Below, in pieces: positions 5,985-6,115 of a stretch of 6,115 nucleotides of DNA. Each line of letters starts with the position of its first letter. Within the stretch, counting starts at the first letter, position 1. The notes beneath the pieces were generated by a model. It was not told where the DNA came from and made no database searches. It saw only the letters and a program-made list of their open reading frames with translations. The position numbers and the translations under genes are program-made. Source of the stretch: Comamonadaceae bacterium (lineage in GTDB: Bacteria; Pseudomonadota; Gammaproteobacteria; Burkholderiales; Burkholderiaceae_C); NCBI GenBank assembly GCA_947460165.1, contig CANHKH010000218.1, positions 1-6,115 on the forward strand, in the 5' to 3' direction.

Positions 5985-6115
5985 TTATGACATCAGCCCT
6001 GGGCTGACGGCCAGGGGCGCGCCGCACTGCGCAAAGTGAGCTGGGGTGATGACTTGAAAGCGTGAGCCTTCAATGCCCTCCAGCGCGCATTGGTCATGGC
6101 GCACAGACAGCAGCG
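5985..6115 (-). CDS. C-terminal end of an unidentified minus-strand gene (partial)
   Basis: Reading leftward from the right edge, one minus-strand frame stays open for 42 codons and ends at TAA (5985-5987). Its product ends in FQVITPAHFAQCGAPLAV followed by SPGLMS. About 71 percent of its codons end in G or C, as expected for a coding frame in this genome, and its direction matches the next two genes. A second minus-strand frame is also open across most of this stretch, so frame choice is not certain. The segment GSRFQVITPAHF loosely recalls the C-terminal end of PIN-domain toxins (GIRIVTPAEFL style). That is a weak resemblance and I do not assign a function. The start and most of the gene lie outside the window. 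Confidence 0.4.
   Translation of the reverse strand, partial: LLSVRHDQCALEGIEGSRFQVITPAHFAQCGAPLAVSPGLMS

Noticed and set aside
1..6115. CRISPR array, insertion sequence, tRNA, attachment site or defence system
   Set aside because: No regular repeat-spacer pattern, transposase or integrase motif, tRNA-like fold or defence domain was seen on either strand.

Overview
The window looks like the chromosome of a betaproteobacterium, most likely in the Burkholderiales near Comamonadaceae. This rests on gene content and style only: GC-rich coding sequence, a VanA-type Rieske oxygenase with a PDR-type reductase, and a LivK-like binding protein placed inside a catabolic operon. No marker gene is present that would fix the genus. 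There is no RNA gene, CRISPR array, insertion sequence or integrase in the window.

Left half (1-3774, + strand): four genes read in one direction with tight spacing. They are the 3' end of a flavin/2Fe-2S oxygenase reductase (1-240), a Rieske mononuclear-iron oxygenase alpha subunit whose start overlaps the reductase stop (237-1364), an exported type-1 substrate-binding protein with a good ribosome binding site (1418-2599), and a short MetE-core protein with all zinc ligands (2614-3774). The reductase would take electrons from NAD(P)H to the Rieske oxygenase, which would hydroxylate or demethylate a small, probably aromatic or methylated, compound. The binding protein would capture that compound or a relative in the periplasm. 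The MetE-like protein suggests a sulfur or one-carbon step. The substrate cannot be named from sequence, and the link between the steps is inference.

Middle (3775-3914): a convergent intergenic region with several inverted repeats and no convincing T-tract terminator.

Right half (3915-6115, - strand): a secreted 'esterase-like activity of phytase' family protein (3915-5303), a membrane-anchored cysteine-cluster protein of the CxxCxxCC/YkgJ type (5403-5900), and at the edge the last 42 codons of a further minus-strand reading frame (5985-6115). The gaps between them carry short perfect inverted repeats. These genes have no evident functional link to the left-hand operon.

The most interesting point is the pairing of a Rieske oxygenase system with a folate-domain-less MetE-core protein and a lone binding protein. 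No clearly new system is demonstrated.
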